Source: Winogradskyella echinorum
Lineage (GTDB): Bacteria > Bacteroidota > Bacteroidia > Flavobacteriales > Flavobacteriaceae
Length of the DNA stretch: 64,000 bases
Assembly: GCF_014297365.1 (NCBI RefSeq)
Contig: NZ_JACOQD010000002.1
Location: 620,001-684,000, forward strand
Reading direction: 5' to 3'
Shown: piece by piece, positions 8,281 to 16,970 of the stretch
How the letters are laid out: each line of letters starts with the position of its first letter
How positions within the stretch are numbered: the stretch's first letter is position 1
Translations under genes and position numbers: made by a program
The notes under the pieces: generated by a model
Told to the model about the DNA's origin: nothing
The model's input: only the letters and a program-made list of their open reading frames with translations
Databases searched by the model: none

Positions 8281-9591
8281 ATGAAAACGATAGATAGTAT
8301 TCCAATTACAAAAATATCTAGAGCTAGTAAACTAGTTTCTACAGGTGCAAAAGTAGGCGTCAACTACTTAAAGTATTATGGTGATAAAATGGTAAATTCT
8401 AAAGAAGATGCCAAAGAACGTTTAAACCAAAATAATGCTGAAGACATCTACGATAGCCTAAAAAAATTAAAAGGTAGCGCCCTAAAAGTGGCTCAAATGC
8501 TAAGTATGGAAAAGAGCATTTTGCCACAGGCATATGTTGAGAAATTTTCGTTATCGCAATTCTCCGTGCCTCCATTATCGCCACCATTAGTTATAAAAAC
8601 ATTTAAAAAATATTTCGGAAAACATCCCGAAAATCTATTTGATACTTTCAACGCAACTTCAGTAAATGCCGCCAGTATTGGCCAAGTCCATATAGCGGAT
8701 AAGAATGGGAAAAAATTTGCTGTGAAAATCCAATATCCTGGAGTTGCGGAGAGTATCGCTTCAGACTTAGCTTTGGTAAAACCCATTGCTATTAAAATGT
8801 TTAATATTAAAGGAAAAGACTCTGATAAATATTTTAAAGAAGTTGAAAATAAACTTACAGAAGAAACAAATTACATATTAGAAATGGCGCAAAGTAAAGC
8901 GGTTGCTGAAGCTTGCCAACATATTCCTAATCTTAAATTTCCGAAGTATTATGAAGAATTTTCATCAGAGCGTATTATTACTATGGATTATATGAAAGGC
9001 GAACATCTTTCAGAATTTGTAGCGCATAATACAGATCAAAATCTTTCGAACAAAATCGGACAAGCCTTATGGGATTTCTATATGTTTCAAATTCACAAGT
9101 TGAAAAAAGTACATGCAGATCCGCATCCTGGAAACTTTTTAATTTCGGAAGATGGTCATTTAATTGCTCTAGACTTTGGTTGCATGAAAACGATTCCAGA
9201 GGAATTCTACAAACCTTATTTTGAATTAGCCGATAAGGACTGCATTAATAATCCTGAAGCTTTTACAGAAAAGTTATATGAATTAGAAATTCTACGCACA
9301 GATGATAGTGAAGAAGAAATCACATTTTTTAGTGCTATGTTTCATGAGTTATTAAGCTTGTTCACAAAACCGTTTCATGTTGAAGAATTTGATTTTTCAA
9401 ACCCTGAGTTTTTTAATCAAATTACAGAAATGGGACAACGCTACTCAAAAAGCACAGAACTGCGTAATATGAATGGTAACAGAGGTTCTAAGCATTTTAT
9501 ATATATCAACAGAACCTTCTTTGGATTGTATAATTTAATGTTTGATCTCAAAGCTGAAAACGTAAAAATCAACAATTTTAATAACTTATAA
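8281..9591 (+). CDS. ABC1/UbiB/AarF family kinase-like protein
   Basis: 436 residues with atypical-kinase motifs: KLKGSALKVAQMLS (KxxQ motif region, ~62-75), the Ala-rich nucleotide loop NAASIGQVH, FAVKIQYPGV (Lys of the beta3 strand), HADPHPGNFL (catalytic loop) and LIALDFGCMK (DFG). COQ8/UbiB members support ubiquinone biosynthesis through an unusual ATPase, and plastid relatives (ABC1K) tune prenyl-lipid and photo-oxidative stress responses. Bacteroidota make menaquinone, so a role in isoprenoid-quinone or carotenoid homeostasis is inference. It abuts both neighbours with zero spacing. Confidence 0.85.
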   Translation: MKTIDSIPITKISRASKLVSTGAKVGVNYLKYYGDKMVNSKEDAKERLNQNNAEDIYDSLKKLKGSALKVAQMLSMEKSILPQAYVEKFSLSQFSVPPLSPPLVIKTFKKYFGKHPENLFDTFNATSVNAASIGQVHIADKNGKKFAVKIQYPGVAESIASDLALVKPIAIKMFNIKGKDSDKYFKEVENKLTEETNYILEMAQSKAVAEACQHIPNLKFPKYYEEFSSERIITMDYMKGEHLSEFVAHNTDQNLSNKIGQALWDFYMFQIHKLKKVHADPHPGNFLISEDGHLIALDFGCMKTIPEEFYKPYFELADKDCINNPEAFTEKLYELEILRTDDSEEEITFFSAMFHELLSLFTKPFHVEEFDFSNPEFFNQITEMGQRYSKSTELRNMNGNRGSKHFIYINRTFFGLYNLMFDLKAENVKINNFNNL

Positions 9592-10230
9592 ATGGTTGAA
9601 TTCAGTAATGACGATCTCAAAAAAATGCATCATTTATATAGAATCAACTTAATCAATAGTTGTTCTGGATATAAATCGGCAAATTTAATAGGTACTAAAA
9701 GTAACGATGGCATTAGCAATGTCGCAGTCTTTAGTTCTATAACGCATTTAGGCTCAAATCCTGCTTTATTAGGATTCTTTTTAAGACCGACAACTGTAAT
9801 GCGGAATACCTATCATAATATTAAAGCGACAGGAAATTATACCATAAATCATATTTACGATGATATTCTAAACGATGCACATCATACCTCTGCAAAGTAC
9901 GATGGGCATATTTCAGAATTTGATGTTACCAATTTATCCGAAGACTTTAAAGATGGGTTTTCATCTCCGTTTGTTAAAGGGTCTCCAGTACAAATGGCAA
10001 TGGAATATGTTGAAGAATATCCTATTGCCGCGAATAATACCATTTTAGTAATAGGTAAAATTAAAAAGCTCTATATTGATGATACTTTACTCGAAAAAGA
10101 TGGTTTTGTCAATTTATCAAAAGGCAAAGTAGCGACTATAAATGGTTTAGATGGCTATGCTATTCCTGAATTAAAGCAACGATTAGATTACCAAAGACCA
10201 AAACCACAATTTGTAAATTCAAATGACTAA
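9592..10230 (+). CDS. Flavin reductase family protein
   Basis: 212 residues of the split-barrel FMN-binding flavin-reductase fold: NLIGTKSNDGISNVAVFSSI (residues ~25-44), NPALLGFFLRP, TTVMRNTYHNIKATGNYTIN, and SPVQMAMEYVEEYP. Such proteins bind FMN and either reduce free flavin with NAD(P)H or act as flavoprotein oxidoreductases. It lies in an operon with three FAD-dependent photolyase homologues, so a flavin-reducing partner role is attractive but unproven. The stop shares a base with the next start. Confidence 0.82.
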   Translation: MVEFSNDDLKKMHHLYRINLINSCSGYKSANLIGTKSNDGISNVAVFSSITHLGSNPALLGFFLRPTTVMRNTYHNIKATGNYTINHIYDDILNDAHHTSAKYDGHISEFDVTNLSEDFKDGFSSPFVKGSPVQMAMEYVEEYPIAANNTILVIGKIKKLYIDDTLLEKDGFVNLSKGKVATINGLDGYAIPELKQRLDYQRPKPQFVNSND

Positions 10231-11648
10231 TGCGCATATTAATCACAGGTACAACAGGCTACATAGCACGGAGACTAGCGCTCCAACTGCTCGAAAATAA
10301 GCACGAGCTTATTTGCTGTGTACGTGATTTAAATCGCATTCCAGATGAAATTGAAGATAATCCACTTTGCACCTTCATAAAGGTTGATTTTTTAAAACCT
10401 GATACGGCAGAAATACCAAACGATATCGATGCAGCCTATTATTTAATACATTCGATGTCCACCAGTTCTGATGATTTTGAAGACTTAGAATTACAATGTG
10501 CCGAAAATTTCAAAAAACTGGTTGAACCAACACATTGTAAACAGGTCATTTATTTAAGTGGTATTGTTAATGACGAGTCATTATCAAAACATTTAAAATC
10601 GAGATTACAGGTAGAAAACACATTAAAATCCGATTCCTACGCCTTAACTACATTTAGAGCCGGAATAATTGTCGGTAGTGGAAGCGCTTCTTTCGAAATT
10701 ATAAGAGATATCGTAGAGAAACTACCTTTTATGATAACTCCAAAATGGCTCAACACTAAAACACAACCTTTAGCAATTAGAGATGTTTTAAACTTTTTAG
10801 CTGGTGGATTAGGCAAAGAAGAATTATACAACAAAGCTTACGATATTTTTGGTCCTGAGGTACTGACTTACAAAGAAATGCTATTGCAATTTGCAGAAGT
10901 CAGAGGATTAAAACGTTATATCGTTACACTACCTGTTCTTACACCAAAATTATCCTCGTATTGGCTGTATTTTGTAACATCAACATCCTTTCAATTAGCA
11001 GCTGCTTTAGTCGATAGTATGAAAGTTGAAGTTATAGGTAAACCAAGTAATATCAATGAAATTATAGGTATAGAACCTATGGATTATAAAACTGCTGTGG
11101 ATTTAGCCTTTCAAAGAATTGAACAAAATGCAGTAATATCGAGCTGGAAAGATGCCGTAAGCAGCGGACGTTTTAAAGACCAATTGTCTAAGCATATCGA
11201 AATTCCACAATACGGTTGTTTTAAAGATGAAAGACAAAAAACTGTTACTGATGAAGCTTATACCTTAGATAGAATCTGGGGAATTGGTGGTAGAAATGGT
11301 TGGTATAGTTTCAATGGACTTTGGAAAATAAGAGGCTATATGGACAAACTCTTTGGTGGTGTTGGTCTAAGACGTGGAAGAACCAGCGACACGTATTTAG
11401 AAGCTGGTGATGCTCTAGATTTTTGGCGTGTTTTGTATGCTAGTAAAGAAGAAAAACGATTATTGCTTTTTGCCGAAATGCGTTTACCTGGTGAAGCTTG
11501 GTTAGAATTTAAAATTGTTAAAGGCCAATTGCACCAACGTGCTGTTTTTAGACCAAAAGGTATTTGGGGACGATTGTATTGGTATGCTGTTTTACCATTT
11601 CATGCTTTTGTTTTTAACGGTATGATTAACGCTTTGGTGAAAAAATGA
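10230..11648 (+). CDS. SDR/NmrA-like NAD(P)-binding protein with DUF2867 domain
   Basis: 472 residues. The N-terminal extended-SDR Rossmann motif is [16 protein letters not shown] (residues ~6-21), with [10 protein letters not shown] and [19 protein letters not shown] following. The C-terminal ~150 residues match DUF2867 ([53 protein letters not shown]). Proteins of this two-domain type are often near photolyase and carotenoid genes in bacteria; the substrate is unknown. It ends with an ATGA overlap into the DUF2256 gene, indicating tight translational coupling. Confidence 0.85.
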   Translation: MRILITGTTGYIARRLALQLLENKHELICCVRDLNRIPDEIEDNPLCTFIKVDFLKPDTAEIPNDIDAAYYLIHSMSTSSDDFEDLELQCAENFKKLVEPTHCKQVIYLSGIVNDESLSKHLKSRLQVENTLKSDSYALTTFRAGIIVGSGSASFEIIRDIVEKLPFMITPKWLNTKTQPLAIRDVLNFLAGGLGKEELYNKAYDIFGPEVLTYKEMLLQFAEVRGLKRYIVTLPVLTPKLSSYWLYFVTSTSFQLAAALVDSMKVEVIGKPSNINEIIGIEPMDYKTAVDLAFQRIEQNAVISSWKDAVSSGRFKDQLSKHIEIPQYGCFKDERQKTVTDEAYTLDRIWGIGGRNGWYSFNGLWKIRGYMDKLFGGVGLRRGRTSDTYLEAGDALDFWRVLYASKEEKRLLLFAEMRLPGEAWLEFKIVKGQLHQRAVFRPKGIWGRLYWYAVLPFHAFVFNGMINALVKK

Positions 11649-11794
11649 AAGGTGTAAAAAAAGAAAATCTTCCAACAAAAATGTGTCCCAAATGCAATCG
11701 ACCATTCACTTGGAGGAAAAAATGGGAAAAGAATTGGGACAATGTAAAATATTGTAGTGAAAAATGCAGAAGACAGAAAACAATATCAACTTAG
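11645..11794 (+). CDS. DUF2256 zinc-ribbon-like small protein
   Basis: A 49-residue [20 protein letters not shown]..., matches the DUF2256 pattern: Cys14-x2-Cys17, [19 protein letters not shown], then Cys37-x3-Cys41-RR. The four cysteines suggest a small zinc-binding protein. It starts inside the previous stop (ATGA) and its 3' end overlaps the DASH cryptochrome start by 31 bases, so it is easily missed. DUF2256 genes are recurrently found beside cryptochrome/photolyase genes. The biochemical role is unknown. Confidence 0.85.
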   Translation: MKGVKKENLPTKMCPKCNRPFTWRKKWEKNWDNVKYCSEKCRRQKTIST

Positions 11795-13071
11795 TATGGT
11801 TTAGAAATGATTTAAGAACCATTGACAACGCCGTTTTGTTTGAGGCACAAAAAAACAGTGACAAACTTATTGCTGTCTATTGTTTTGACCCACGACATTT
11901 TGATTTAGATCCATACGGTTTTAAGAAAACTGAAAAATTCAGAGCTAAATTTTTAATAGAAACGGTTACCGATTTAAAGACACAACTCAATAAGCTTAAT
12001 ATTGAATTATTGGTTTTTAATGCACAACCAGAAGCTGTAATTCCTCAATTGTGTGCAGAATACAAAATCAATACTATTTTTCTTCAAAAGGAATGGACAT
12101 CTGAAGAACTATCTGTAGAAAATGTTGTAAAATCGAAATGTAAAGACTGTCAATGGCATGCCGTTTATAATCAGTTTCTGTATCATCCTGAGGATATTAA
12201 TTTTGATTTCTCTGATACTCCACAGGTTTTTACAGTCTTCAGAAAAAAGCTTGAAAAACATGTAAACATTCGTCCAGAATTAAATGTATCAAAATACTCT
12301 GAAAACAATCGAATAAAGAATAACACCAAAATTCCATCACTCAACGACTTGGGATTCGAAGATTTTGATAATCACACGCATTCTGCATTCCCATTTCAAG
12401 GCGGAGAAACACATGCTTTCAAACGACTTGAAGATTATTTTTTCAATACTAAAAAACTAGGATTTTATAAGAAGACCAGAAATGGATTGGTTGGTAAAGA
12501 TTACAGTTCAAAATTTTCACCATGGTTAGCAAACGGTAGTTTATCTGCGAGGACAATTTATTGGAGTATCAAAAAATTTGAAAAAGAACATTTTAAAAAC
12601 GAATCGACCTATTGGCTCATTTTCGAACTGATTTGGCGTGATTATTTTAAATACATTTCCTTAAAACATGACAGCCAAATCTTTAAACTAGAAGGTATTC
12701 TTAACAAAGATTATACATGGAAAACTGATCAGAATTCTATTCAAAACTGGATTAATGGAGAAACAGCATCCGATTTTGTAAATGCCAATATGCTGGAGTT
12801 AAAGAATACAGGTTGGATGAGCAACAGAGGACGACAGAATGTGGCATCTTATTTTGCCAAATCCTTAGAACTCGATTGGCGCATTGGCGCAGCCTATTTT
12901 GAATCGCTTCTACTCGATTATGATGTACATAGTAATTATGGCAATTGGATGTATGTTGCTGGAGTTGGCAATGACCCTAGAGACAGAAAATTCAATGTGC
13001 AGTTGCAAGCAGAACGTTACGATGCCAGCGGAAAATTCAGAAACCTATGGTTACAACCTAGTTTATTTTAA
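11764..13071 (+). CDS. DASH-type cryptochrome/photolyase
   Basis: 435 residues. The N-terminal alpha/beta antenna domain starts [18 protein letters not shown]. The FAD domain has the DASH-type end [20 protein letters not shown], then [41 protein letters not shown] in sequence, so the Asn near FAD N5 and the FAD-proximal Trp are present. DASH proteins repair cyclobutane dimers mainly in single-stranded DNA under blue light, usually with FAD and a methenyltetrahydrofolate antenna, and may signal. It overlaps the DUF2256 gene at its 5' end; the ATG at 11764 is the only start preserving the [10 protein letters not shown] strand. Confidence 0.93.
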   Translation: MQKTENNINLVWFRNDLRTIDNAVLFEAQKNSDKLIAVYCFDPRHFDLDPYGFKKTEKFRAKFLIETVTDLKTQLNKLNIELLVFNAQPEAVIPQLCAEYKINTIFLQKEWTSEELSVENVVKSKCKDCQWHAVYNQFLYHPEDINFDFSDTPQVFTVFRKKLEKHVNIRPELNVSKYSENNRIKNNTKIPSLNDLGFEDFDNHTHSAFPFQGGETHAFKRLEDYFFNTKKLGFYKKTRNGLVGKDYSSKFSPWLANGSLSARTIYWSIKKFEKEHFKNESTYWLIFELIWRDYFKYISLKHDSQIFKLEGILNKDYTWKTDQNSIQNWINGETASDFVNANMLELKNTGWMSNRGRQNVASYFAKSLELDWRIGAAYFESLLLDYDVHSNYGNWMYVAGVGNDPRDRKFNVQLQAERYDASGKFRNLWLQPSLF

Positions 13072-13096
13072 TGATAGAAAAAGATAGCAGAATTCA

Positions 13097-14629
13097 ATGA
13101 ACACATTACGACTCATATTAGGTGACCAACTCAATTCTCAGCATTCATGGTTTACAGAAACCAATGAGAACGTCACCTATTGCCTTTTTGAAATGCGACA
13201 AGAAACGGATTATGTAAAGCATCATATTCAAAAAGTTATTGGATTTTTTGCTGCGATGAGAAGTTTTGCTGAAGAACTAAAATCGCAAGGACACAACGTC
13301 ATTTACTTCAAAATTAATGATGAAAGTAACACGCAAAGTTTAGTCGATAATCTTTCAAAATTAATTAAAGACTACGCTATTGAATGTTTTGAATATCAAT
13401 TGCCTGACGAATATCGATTAGACCAACAACTCTCTGAATTCTGTAATTCATTAGACATTGAAACCAACACCTACGATTCCGAACATTTTTACACTTCCAG
13501 ATACGAATTAAAAGATTTTTTTGAAGGCAAAAAGACCTATCTCATGGAAAACTTTTATCGCAACATGCGCAAAAAACACGAGGTTTTAATGGAAGGTAAG
13601 CAACCTGAAGGTGGTCAATGGAATTACGATAAAAGCAATAGAAAAAAGTGGAAAGGCAAGCCCGAAATTCCGCATTACAAATGGTTCATTAATGATGTTT
13701 CAGATATTGTATCAGACATAGAAAAAGCCGATATAAAAACCATTGGTCATTTTAAAACTGAGACATTTAGTTATCCTATAAACAGATCTCAGGCATTAGA
13801 GCAACTCAATTATTTCTGCGAGCATTTGTTAATACGATTCGGTGATTACCAAGATGCGATGCATACAGATCAGGTGTATTTATTTCATTCGCGTATATCG
13901 TTTGTTATGAATATTAAATTGATAGGTCCAAAGGAAGTTATAGGCGCTGTAATTGATTACTACTACGATCATAAAACTGAGATTGACATATCTCAAGTCG
14001 AAGGTTTTGTGAGACAAATCATTGGCTGGCGCGAATATATGAGAGGTATGTATTGGGCATTAATGCCAGATTATAAAACAGAAAATCACTTAAAAAACAC
14101 AAATAAACTACCTGAGTTTTTCTGGACAGGTAACACAAAAATGAATTGCCTAAAACAGAGCATAATTAATTCATTAGACAATGCTTATGCGCATCACATC
14201 CAACGCTTAATGATTACAGGCAATTATGCCTTATTAACACAAATAGATCCCGATGAAGTAGATGCTTGGTATTTGGGTATCTATGCAGATGCCATAGAAT
14301 GGGTGCAATTGACCAACACTAGAGGCATGAGTCAGTTTGCTGATGGTGGTAAAATTGCAACAAAACCCTATGTATCTTCAGGTAGTTATATTGATAAAAT
14401 GAGTAACTACTGCGAAAAATGTCACTATAACAAAAAAGAAAAAACAACCGATAAGGCTTGCCCATTTAACAGTTTGTATTGGAATTTTTTGGATGATAAA
14501 AGAGACATTCTTGGTAATAATAGACGTATGGGAATGATGTATAGTTTATTAGATAAAATGGATAAAGGCCAATTGAATAGTATAAAAGAACGTGCAACCG
14601 CAATCATAGAAAATCCGGATGAATACTAA
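13097..14629 (+). CDS. FeS-BCP family (6-4) photolyase/cryptochrome (PhrB/CryB type)
   Basis: 510 residues, beginning with LRLILGDQLNSQHSW as in the iron-sulfur bacterial cryptochrome/photolyase group. The four cluster ligands are Cys351 (MNCLKQS), Cys439 and Cys442 (YCEKCHYN) and Cys455 (KACPFNSLYW). Their spacing equals that reported for Agrobacterium PhrB (Cys350, 438, 441, 454) shifted by one residue. PhrB repairs (6-4) photoproducts with FAD, a [4Fe-4S] cluster and a dimethylribityllumazine antenna. The FAD-domain segment GWREYMRGMYWALMP is present. It overlaps the next photolyase gene by 11 bases. Confidence 0.92.
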   Translation: MNTLRLILGDQLNSQHSWFTETNENVTYCLFEMRQETDYVKHHIQKVIGFFAAMRSFAEELKSQGHNVIYFKINDESNTQSLVDNLSKLIKDYAIECFEYQLPDEYRLDQQLSEFCNSLDIETNTYDSEHFYTSRYELKDFFEGKKTYLMENFYRNMRKKHEVLMEGKQPEGGQWNYDKSNRKKWKGKPEIPHYKWFINDVSDIVSDIEKADIKTIGHFKTETFSYPINRSQALEQLNYFCEHLLIRFGDYQDAMHTDQVYLFHSRISFVMNIKLIGPKEVIGAVIDYYYDHKTEIDISQVEGFVRQIIGWREYMRGMYWALMPDYKTENHLKNTNKLPEFFWTGNTKMNCLKQSIINSLDNAYAHHIQRLMITGNYALLTQIDPDEVDAWYLGIYADAIEWVQLTNTRGMSQFADGGKIATKPYVSSGSYIDKMSNYCEKCHYNKKEKTTDKACPFNSLYWNFLDDKRDILGNNRRMGMMYSLLDKMDKGQLNSIKERATAIIENPDEY

Positions 14630-16112
14630 CAGAGAACATATCAATGTGGTGTGGCTTAAACGCGATTTAAGACTTCAGGATAATGAGGCGATTTCTTGTG
14701 CATTATCTACAGGAAAACGTACACTCATCATTTATGTTTTTGAACATATTTTACTAAATGATGATCATTATAGCGAACGCCATTTTAACTTCATAAAAGA
14801 ATCTCTTAGAGATATAAATATAAAATTAGAGGCTTACGATTCCAAAGTACTTTGTGTTACTAGCGATATTACAAGTGCATTTAATCAGTTACAAGAGTCT
14901 TATAAAATTGATACCATTTATTCGCACGTAGAAACGGGCTTATTAGTCACCTACAATAGAGATAAAGAATTTAAACGATACTGCCGAAATAATTTTATAG
15001 AATGGCACGAATCTAAAAACAATGGTGTAGAACGTGGTTTATTGAATAGAGATAATTGGTTTGAAAACTGGGAGGATTATATGAACAGTAATCTTGAAGT
15101 ATTTGAACCTCTCGACAACCAATTGCTCAATAGTAACGAAATTGACCATTTAGAGAAAGTCTTTTCTGTAACGGATTTAAACACACCAACAGAGACTAAT
15201 TTTCAGAAAGGTGGTACAACTATGGGTTGGAAATATGCCAATTCATTTTTTGAAACTCGTCACGAAGAATACATGTTCAATATCTCAAAACCAGAAGCCT
15301 CAAGAAGTAGTTGCAGTAGAATTTCGCCATATATAGCTTGGGGAAATTTATCGATAAGACAAGTTTTTCAAAAAGCAAATCAATTAAAAAAAGTGTCTAA
15401 AGAGAGGCAACATATTGGTGCGTTTATTTCGCGATTGCGTTGGCAAGCTCACTTCATTCAAAAGTTTGAAATGGAACACACGATGGAAAATGCAAGCGTT
15501 AATAAAGGTTATCACAAACTTAAGAAAAGCATATCGGACAGTTATATTGACGCATGGAAAACAGGCCAAACGGGATTTCCATTAGTCGATGCAAGTATGC
15601 GATGTTTAATTGAAACAGGTTACGTTAATTTTAGAATGCGTGCCATGTTGGCATCCTTTTTCACTCACATATTGTGGCAACCTTGGCAGTATGCTACCAC
15701 ACATTTATCGCAACAGTTCTTAGATTTTGAACCTGGTATTCATTTTCCACAATTACAGATGCAAGCTGGTGAAACTGGTATCAATAACCTAAGAATTTAC
15801 AACCCAACTTTAAATGGATTAAAACACGATCCTGATGCAACATTCATTAAAAAATGGGTGCCAGAATTAGCGCATCTAGACATCGCCTTTATTCATGAAC
15901 CATATCTTATGACAGAGATGGAACAGACCTTTTATAATTTTAAGTTAGGCGAAGATTACCCAATGCCTATTGTAGATATAAAGGAAAATCGTAAACGCGC
16001 TAGTGATATTCTCTGGAATATGAAAAAGGATCCTACGGTAGTTCGTGAAAGTTTTAGAATTTTAAAACGACATACTATACAAGACAGAAATCGTATGCTG
16101 AAAAGCGACTAA
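14619..16112 (+). CDS. Divergent cryptochrome/photolyase lacking the FAD-proximal Trp
   Basis: 497 residues. The N-terminal photolyase domain starts VVWLKRDLRLQDNEA and the FAD-binding domain has SRISPYIAWGNLSIRQ, RLRWQAHFIQKF, GQTGFPLVDASMRCL and RIYNP. Where class I enzymes have ASNVGNWQW, this protein reads GIHFPQLQM (Leu379 at the FAD-proximal Trp position, and His375/Phe376 near the Asn that contacts FAD N5). Two outer Trp positions (RLRW, QPWQY) remain. The photoreduction chain is therefore altered. The protein belongs to a known but poorly characterised bacterial branch annotated as photolyase. Last gene of operon 1. Confidence 0.85.
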   Translation: MNTNREHINVVWLKRDLRLQDNEAISCALSTGKRTLIIYVFEHILLNDDHYSERHFNFIKESLRDINIKLEAYDSKVLCVTSDITSAFNQLQESYKIDTIYSHVETGLLVTYNRDKEFKRYCRNNFIEWHESKNNGVERGLLNRDNWFENWEDYMNSNLEVFEPLDNQLLNSNEIDHLEKVFSVTDLNTPTETNFQKGGTTMGWKYANSFFETRHEEYMFNISKPEASRSSCSRISPYIAWGNLSIRQVFQKANQLKKVSKERQHIGAFISRLRWQAHFIQKFEMEHTMENASVNKGYHKLKKSISDSYIDAWKTGQTGFPLVDASMRCLIETGYVNFRMRAMLASFFTHILWQPWQYATTHLSQQFLDFEPGIHFPQLQMQAGETGINNLRIYNPTLNGLKHDPDATFIKKWVPELAHLDIAFIHEPYLMTEMEQTFYNFKLGEDYPMPIVDIKENRKRASDILWNMKKDPTVVRESFRILKRHTIQDRNRMLKSD

Positions 16113-16155
16113 TTCTTCATTCGATATAAACACTTTTCTATACTCATAATTATCT

Positions 16156-16207
16156 GTTAATTTTTGTTTAACTATTTTGATAAATAGTTAAACATTTAGT
16201 ATATTTG
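16156..16207 (+). promoter_or_regulatory. Promoter with 9-12-9 palindromic operator, copy 2
   Basis: TGTTTAACT (16165-16173) and AGTTAAACA (16186-16194) are separated by 12 bases. GTTAA lies 9 bases upstream of the left arm, and the -7 element TATATTTG (16200-16207) follows after 5 bases, all exactly as at 7554-7605. By eye 45 of 57 aligned bases agree between the copies. The -7 element ends only 7 bases before the ATG at 16215, so the message of operon 2 may have almost no leader. Confidence 0.7.
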
Positions 16208-16214
16208 ACTAGAT

Positions 16215-16646
16215 ATGATACTGAACACGACTCATTATAATGCTGAACACAAACAGATTATTGCCGACTTAGTTGGCAGTCCTTTTAGTTTGGTACAGAA
16301 ATTGAAAATGAATGGTGTAGGTTCTAAACGCATGATCATTGATGAAGTGAGTCCAAATATGCAATCGTTGATGAATTTGGTTTCAGACATTAATTATGGT
16401 AATATAGAATTAAGACCTAAAGGCATTCTCATAAGAATAAATAAAGGTTTAAAAAATTTTACATGGATTATACCTTATTACCATCTCGTTATTTATAAAA
16501 TCAATGGTTCTAGCATACATGCACAAGGAAAATTTGTGCATTTTAGAGCAAATAAAACATTTCGTGAAAACAAAAAGTTTTTTGACAAACTTTTAGATGA
16601 AAAAACGAAATATGATATGCAATATGCAATGCCTCATAGTTTATGA
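16215..16646 (+). CDS. Conserved-looking hypothetical protein, first gene of operon 2
   Basis: 143 residues, no signal peptide or membrane span, basic. Visible features: a helical N-terminus (YNAEHKQIIADLVGSPFSLVQKLKMNG), a central beta-rich part (NIELRPKGILIRINKGLKNFTWIIPYYHLVIYKING) and a C-terminal KTFRENKKFFDKLLDEK helix. No family is recognised with confidence. It is the first gene behind the second copy of the operator and overlaps the TIGR03643 gene by 4 bases (ATGA), so it belongs to the photolyase regulon. A start at a later Met would remove the first 31 residues but leave a longer leader. Confidence 0.7.
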   Translation: MILNTTHYNAEHKQIIADLVGSPFSLVQKLKMNGVGSKRMIIDEVSPNMQSLMNLVSDINYGNIELRPKGILIRINKGLKNFTWIIPYYHLVIYKINGSSIHAQGKFVHFRANKTFRENKKFFDKLLDEKTKYDMQYAMPHSL

Positions 16647-16915
16647 AATTAGAACTTAGAGATATAGATAGAATTATAGAAATGGCATGGGAAGACAGGA
16701 CACCGTTTGATGCTATTACCTTTCAATTCAAATTAAAAGAACAAGAGGTTATTAATTTAATGCGTCGCGAATTAAAACCTAGTAGCTTCAGATTATGGAG
16801 AGCAAGAGTACAAGGCAGAGCTACTAAACACAGTAAAAAAAGAACGTTTGACGAAGGCAGATTTAAATGCTCGAGACAAAGAATAATAACAAACAACTCT
16901 ATTTCAAAACGTTAA
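16643..16915 (+). CDS. TIGR03643 family protein
   Basis: 90 residues. The segment DIDRIIEMAWEDRTPFDAI, then FQFKLKEQEVINLMRRELKPSSFRLWRARVQGRATKH, is the TIGR03643 pattern: a small basic protein with a helix-turn-helix-like fold. The family travels with cryptochrome, photolyase and carotenoid genes in Proteobacteria and Bacteroidota. No function is established; the basic C-terminus and HTH-like spacing suggest nucleic-acid binding. It overlaps the upstream gene by ATGA and is followed by a 55-base gap before folE. Confidence 0.85.
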   Translation: MKLELRDIDRIIEMAWEDRTPFDAITFQFKLKEQEVINLMRRELKPSSFRLWRARVQGRATKHSKKRTFDEGRFKCSRQRIITNNSISKR

Positions 16916-16970
16916 CACGTGCTTTGATTTAAGCTTGGAGTACTTAAAGACAGCACATTAAAAAGATTCT

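Noticed and set aside
12884-13087. 67-residue plus-strand ORF at the end of the DASH gene
   Set aside because: Out-of-frame overlap with strongly conserved DASH residues; the gap to the FeS-BCP gene needs no extra gene.
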